Part shown: piece after piece, positions 61,806-64,000 of the stretch
Numbering within the stretch: position 1 is the first letter of the stretch
Layout of the letters: the number at the start of each line of letters is the position of its first letter
Notes under the pieces: generated by a model
Told to the model about the DNA's origin: nothing
Database searches by the model: none
The model's input: only the letters and a program-made list of their open reading frames with translations
Source of the DNA: Robiginitalea marina
GTDB lineage: Bacteria; Bacteroidota; Bacteroidia; Flavobacteriales; Flavobacteriaceae
DNA length: 64,000 bases
NCBI RefSeq assembly: GCF_024006985.1
Contig: NZ_JAMXIB010000010.1
Span: 1 to 64,000 of the forward strand
Direction of reading: 5' to 3'
Position numbers and translations under genes: made by a program

Positions 61806-61889
61806 GAAGGTTTTGCTGTTAATTATTGAGGCGTAGAGTTTAATATACTAATTTTTAGTACCTTAAGACCAAATATAACCGCCAAGATA

Positions 61890-62954
61890 GTGAAAAAACC
61901 ATTCCTTGCAGGGCTTGCCCTGTTCTTTTTGTCCACAGGGCCCGCCGCATTTGCCCAGCCCCAAACCTCTGCTGCGGATCCGGAAACCGCAACATCCCTT
62001 TTCACGACTGAGGAGCCCCTGAATATCCACCTGCAATATTCAAACCGGGAACTCCGCAAAAACACCAACGACAGCACCTACCTGGAGTGCATGCTGTCGT
62101 ACCAGGATGCAGATGGCCAGTGGGACTCCCTGGAGGTGCGCGTGCGTGCCCGGGGAAACTGGCGAAAGGAAAATTGTTTCCTGGCTCCCGTTAAACTCAA
62201 AATCAAAAAAAAGGAGGCAGAAGGCACCCTTTTCGAGGGTAGCAAGGAGCTAAAGCTCGTACTCCCATGCCGCGATAATGAATACGGGCAGGACTATGTG
62301 ATCAAGGAATACCTGGCGTACAAGCTTTATGAGAAAGTGTCACCCTACCATTTCAAGACCAGGAGGTTGTCCGTTGCCTATACGGATGATTCCGGCAAGA
62401 AGGCTAAAGACTACGTGTTGGAGGGCTTCCTGATCGAGGACGTCGACCAGATGGCCGAACGCTGCAATGCCAAAAAACTCACCCGTTCCGTGCACCCGCT
62501 CCAACAGGATGACCTCTGTTCGGTACAAAATGATTTTTTCCAGTACATGATTGGCAACACAGATTTTTCGGTAGCCTACCAACACAACGAGAAACTGATT
62601 TTTGTGGAGGGCCGCAGCGCCATTCCGGTACCTTATGATTTTGATATGTGCGGCCTGGTCAATGCCAATTATGCCGTGGTTTCCCAGGTACAGGGGGAAA
62701 GCCTGGAAATCTCACACGTCACCCAGCGCCTGTATCGCGGATTTAAGCGAAGCCCGGCGATTTATGAACAGGTACGGCAGGAATTCCTTTCCAAAAAAGA
62801 TGTCTTCATGGAACAAGTGGATGCGCTGCAACCCAGCTTCCGCAAATCCGGGCAATTCGAGGGTGCCCGCGACTTTGTACTGGAATTTTTCGAAGTCCTG
62901 CAAAACGACAACCAGTACCGCCAAAAAATCCTGGCCATGGCCCGGGAAAAGTAA
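61890..62954 (+). CDS. exported CotH-like protein
   Basis: 354 residues starting on GTG at 61890, with a signal peptide (LAGLALFFLSTGPAAFAQ). The segment VRVRARGNWRKENC followed by LFEGSKELKLVLPCRD and EYLAYKLYEKV resembles the N-terminal half of the CotH kinase-like fold (G-x-RGR, then kinase-like helices). FDMCGLVN near residue 250 could hold the acidic metal ligand. Function in Bacteroidota unknown. Confidence 0.65.
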   Translation: MKKPFLAGLALFFLSTGPAAFAQPQTSAADPETATSLFTTEEPLNIHLQYSNRELRKNTNDSTYLECMLSYQDADGQWDSLEVRVRARGNWRKENCFLAPVKLKIKKKEAEGTLFEGSKELKLVLPCRDNEYGQDYVIKEYLAYKLYEKVSPYHFKTRRLSVAYTDDSGKKAKDYVLEGFLIEDVDQMAERCNAKKLTRSVHPLQQDDLCSVQNDFFQYMIGNTDFSVAYQHNEKLIFVEGRSAIPVPYDFDMCGLVNANYAVVSQVQGESLEISHVTQRLYRGFKRSPAIYEQVRQEFLSKKDVFMEQVDALQPSFRKSGQFEGARDFVLEFFEVLQNDNQYRQKILAMAREK

Positions 62955-62981
62955 GGGGCAGAAAATCAGCGGCAGTTCAGG

Positions 62982-64000
62982 TTAACGCTCCCAAAGTTCA
63001 TATAGCGTGGTCCCCCCGACAGCCCCATTCGGCATCTGCAGGTTCAGGATCAGCGCAAGGGTCGGGGCAATATCGGTAGGGTTGACCCTGCGTACCGAGC
63101 TTCCCTGCCGGATACCTTTCCCAAACCAAATCAGGGGAACCTGCGTATCATAGGGATACCCCGTACTGTGACTGGTCCCCTGATACTGCGACAGGGGGGT
63201 CCGGAAATTCCCTGTGGGCAGGTATGCCGGTTCGTAATTGAGCAGCACATCGCCCGAACGCCCCGGATGGAAACCCCGTTGCAAAAGGGCCCTTATCCCT
63301 TCCGTATATTCGACCTGCTGCAGGGAGGTAGCCGTAAGGGCATCCCTGACCCCGGGCTGCTTCCGCATAAAATCGGCCACTGTCTGTTGTACCTCGGGCA
63401 GCGACAAACCACGCTGGGCAATCAGGTCGCGGTCGAGGTAAATCTGCTCATTCCCGAAATAGGAAATCCATTCAAAAGCGCCGTACGTCTGGCTCAGGTA
63501 AAAGGAAAGGTCCTGCCTGTATTTTGGCAGCACGGCCAGGCCGGCAGACACCTTCTTGTCGTGCAGGTAAGAAACCACCGGTACTACCCCGTGGTCGGAA
63601 GTAAGGAATAGCAGGTAGTTCCCCGAACCGACTTCCCTGTCCAGGGTGCTGAGAAGGTCCTCCAGGTCCCGGTCGAGGCGCAGGTAGATGTCCTGCAGCT
63701 CCACGGAATGGGGTCCAAAGGTGTGGCCCACGATATCGGGGGCTGAGAAACTAATCAATAGCATGTCTGTAGCCCTGCCCTGCCCGAGTTTTTCCTGCCT
63801 CCGGGCCTCCAGGGCAAAATCTTTCAGGAGGGTGTTGCCGAAAGGGGTCCCCCAAAGGAGGTGGTAAAATTCCGTGTCCCCTTCGAACAACTTACGTATT
63901 TCTTCATAATCATACGGAAAGGTCGGGGTTTCCTTGCCCCTGAGCCTGACCTCAAAAGGATTGTCATCGGGGGCGCTTTCGTCGTATTCCGACAGGGGCA
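62982..64000 (-). CDS. alkaline-phosphatase-superfamily phosphodiesterase (5' end cut by window)
   Basis: At least 339 residues; the frame is open to the window edge, so the N-terminus with the nucleophile is not seen. Visible metal-site motifs: LLISFSAPDIVGHTFGPHS (Asp and His) and FLTSDHGVVPV (DH). The C-terminus PNGAVGGTTLYELW is usual for the PglZ/type I phosphodiesterase-nucleotide pyrophosphatase group. An exported enzyme releasing phosphate is likely. Confidence 0.85.
   Translation of the reverse strand, partial: PLSEYDESAPDDNPFEVRLRGKETPTFPYDYEEIRKLFEGDTEFYHLLWGTPFGNTLLKDFALEARRQEKLGQGRATDMLLISFSAPDIVGHTFGPHSVELQDIYLRLDRDLEDLLSTLDREVGSGNYLLFLTSDHGVVPVVSYLHDKKVSAGLAVLPKYRQDLSFYLSQTYGAFEWISYFGNEQIYLDRDLIAQRGLSLPEVQQTVADFMRKQPGVRDALTATSLQQVEYTEGIRALLQRGFHPGRSGDVLLNYEPAYLPTGNFRTPLSQYQGTSHSTGYPYDTQVPLIWFGKGIRQGSSVRRVNPTDIAPTLALILNLQMPNGAVGGTTLYELWER

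Overview
The window looks like a chromosome segment of a marine Flavobacteriia-type member of the Bacteroidota. The evidence is the TAnnTTTG-type -7 boxes, weak Shine-Dalgarno signals, lipoproteins whose acylated Cys is followed by Ser/Lys/Asp residues (for example CSKDD), DUF1080, sortilin-BNR and DUF285 proteins, and a Bacteroidota-style tyrosine recombinase. The right part (about 38.7-64 kb) is GC-rich and the left part clearly AT-rich. A Robiginitalea-like host would fit the GC-rich half, but genus cannot be settled from this window.

Region 1 (1-526) holds tRNA-Arg(CCT) and tRNA-Arg(CCG), separated by a palindromic spacer element of about 200 bp.

Region 2 (about 527-37764) is an AT-rich integrated element of about 37 kb sitting in the 3' end of tRNA-Arg(CCG). 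Its tyrosine recombinase (36306-37574) lies next to the right junction. The last 24 bp of the tRNA recur at 37741-37764, and both ends carry the same helically phased pair of CCCGA boxes. I see no conjugation genes. The cargo comes in blocks. At 0.8-13 kb there are mostly plus-strand single-gene modules, many decayed: an SRA-HNH modification-dependent nuclease with a Nudix partner, truncated second copies of both, an XRE-HNH pair, intact and broken secreted nucleases, and a phage-protease fragment. At 13-23 kb lies a His-Xaa-Ser (HXS) locus: hxsA, hxsD, hxsB and hxsC, flanked by a CbbX/SpoVK-like AAA+ ATPase, a GT-C-like membrane protein, a polysaccharide deacetylase and an FAD oxidoreductase. 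At 23-28.5 kb are small secreted paralogues and a small-ORF operon. At 28.7-32.8 kb are surface lipoproteins with DUF285 repeats. At 33-37.6 kb is the mobility block: a polymerase-like protein, three 21-bp-spaced repeats, an excisionase-like HTH protein, an unknown protein and the integrase.

Region 3 (37765-38280) has two further copies of the tRNA-associated palindromic element in tandem, followed by a lipoprotein gene.

Region 4 (38.7-52.9 kb) is a complete hydrogen-oxidation cluster. A divergent promoter region at about 43.5 kb drives hypA-hypB-hypC-aat-TPR leftwards and hydrogenase small subunit, large subunit, cytochrome b, maturation protease, hypF, hypD and hypE rightwards. A NicO-type nickel permease gene follows. 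The small subunit has all six cysteines of the oxygen-tolerant [4Fe-3S] proximal cluster, so aerobic hydrogen uptake is the expected role.

Region 5 (53-64 kb) is ordinary accessory chromosome: an autoregulated XRE/membrane-protein pair, a lipoprotein, a large sortilin-like BNR protein, a serine hydrolase, a DUF1080 protein, a GNAT acetyltransferase, a bestrophin-like membrane protein, a CotH-like exported protein and a phosphodiesterase cut by the window edge.
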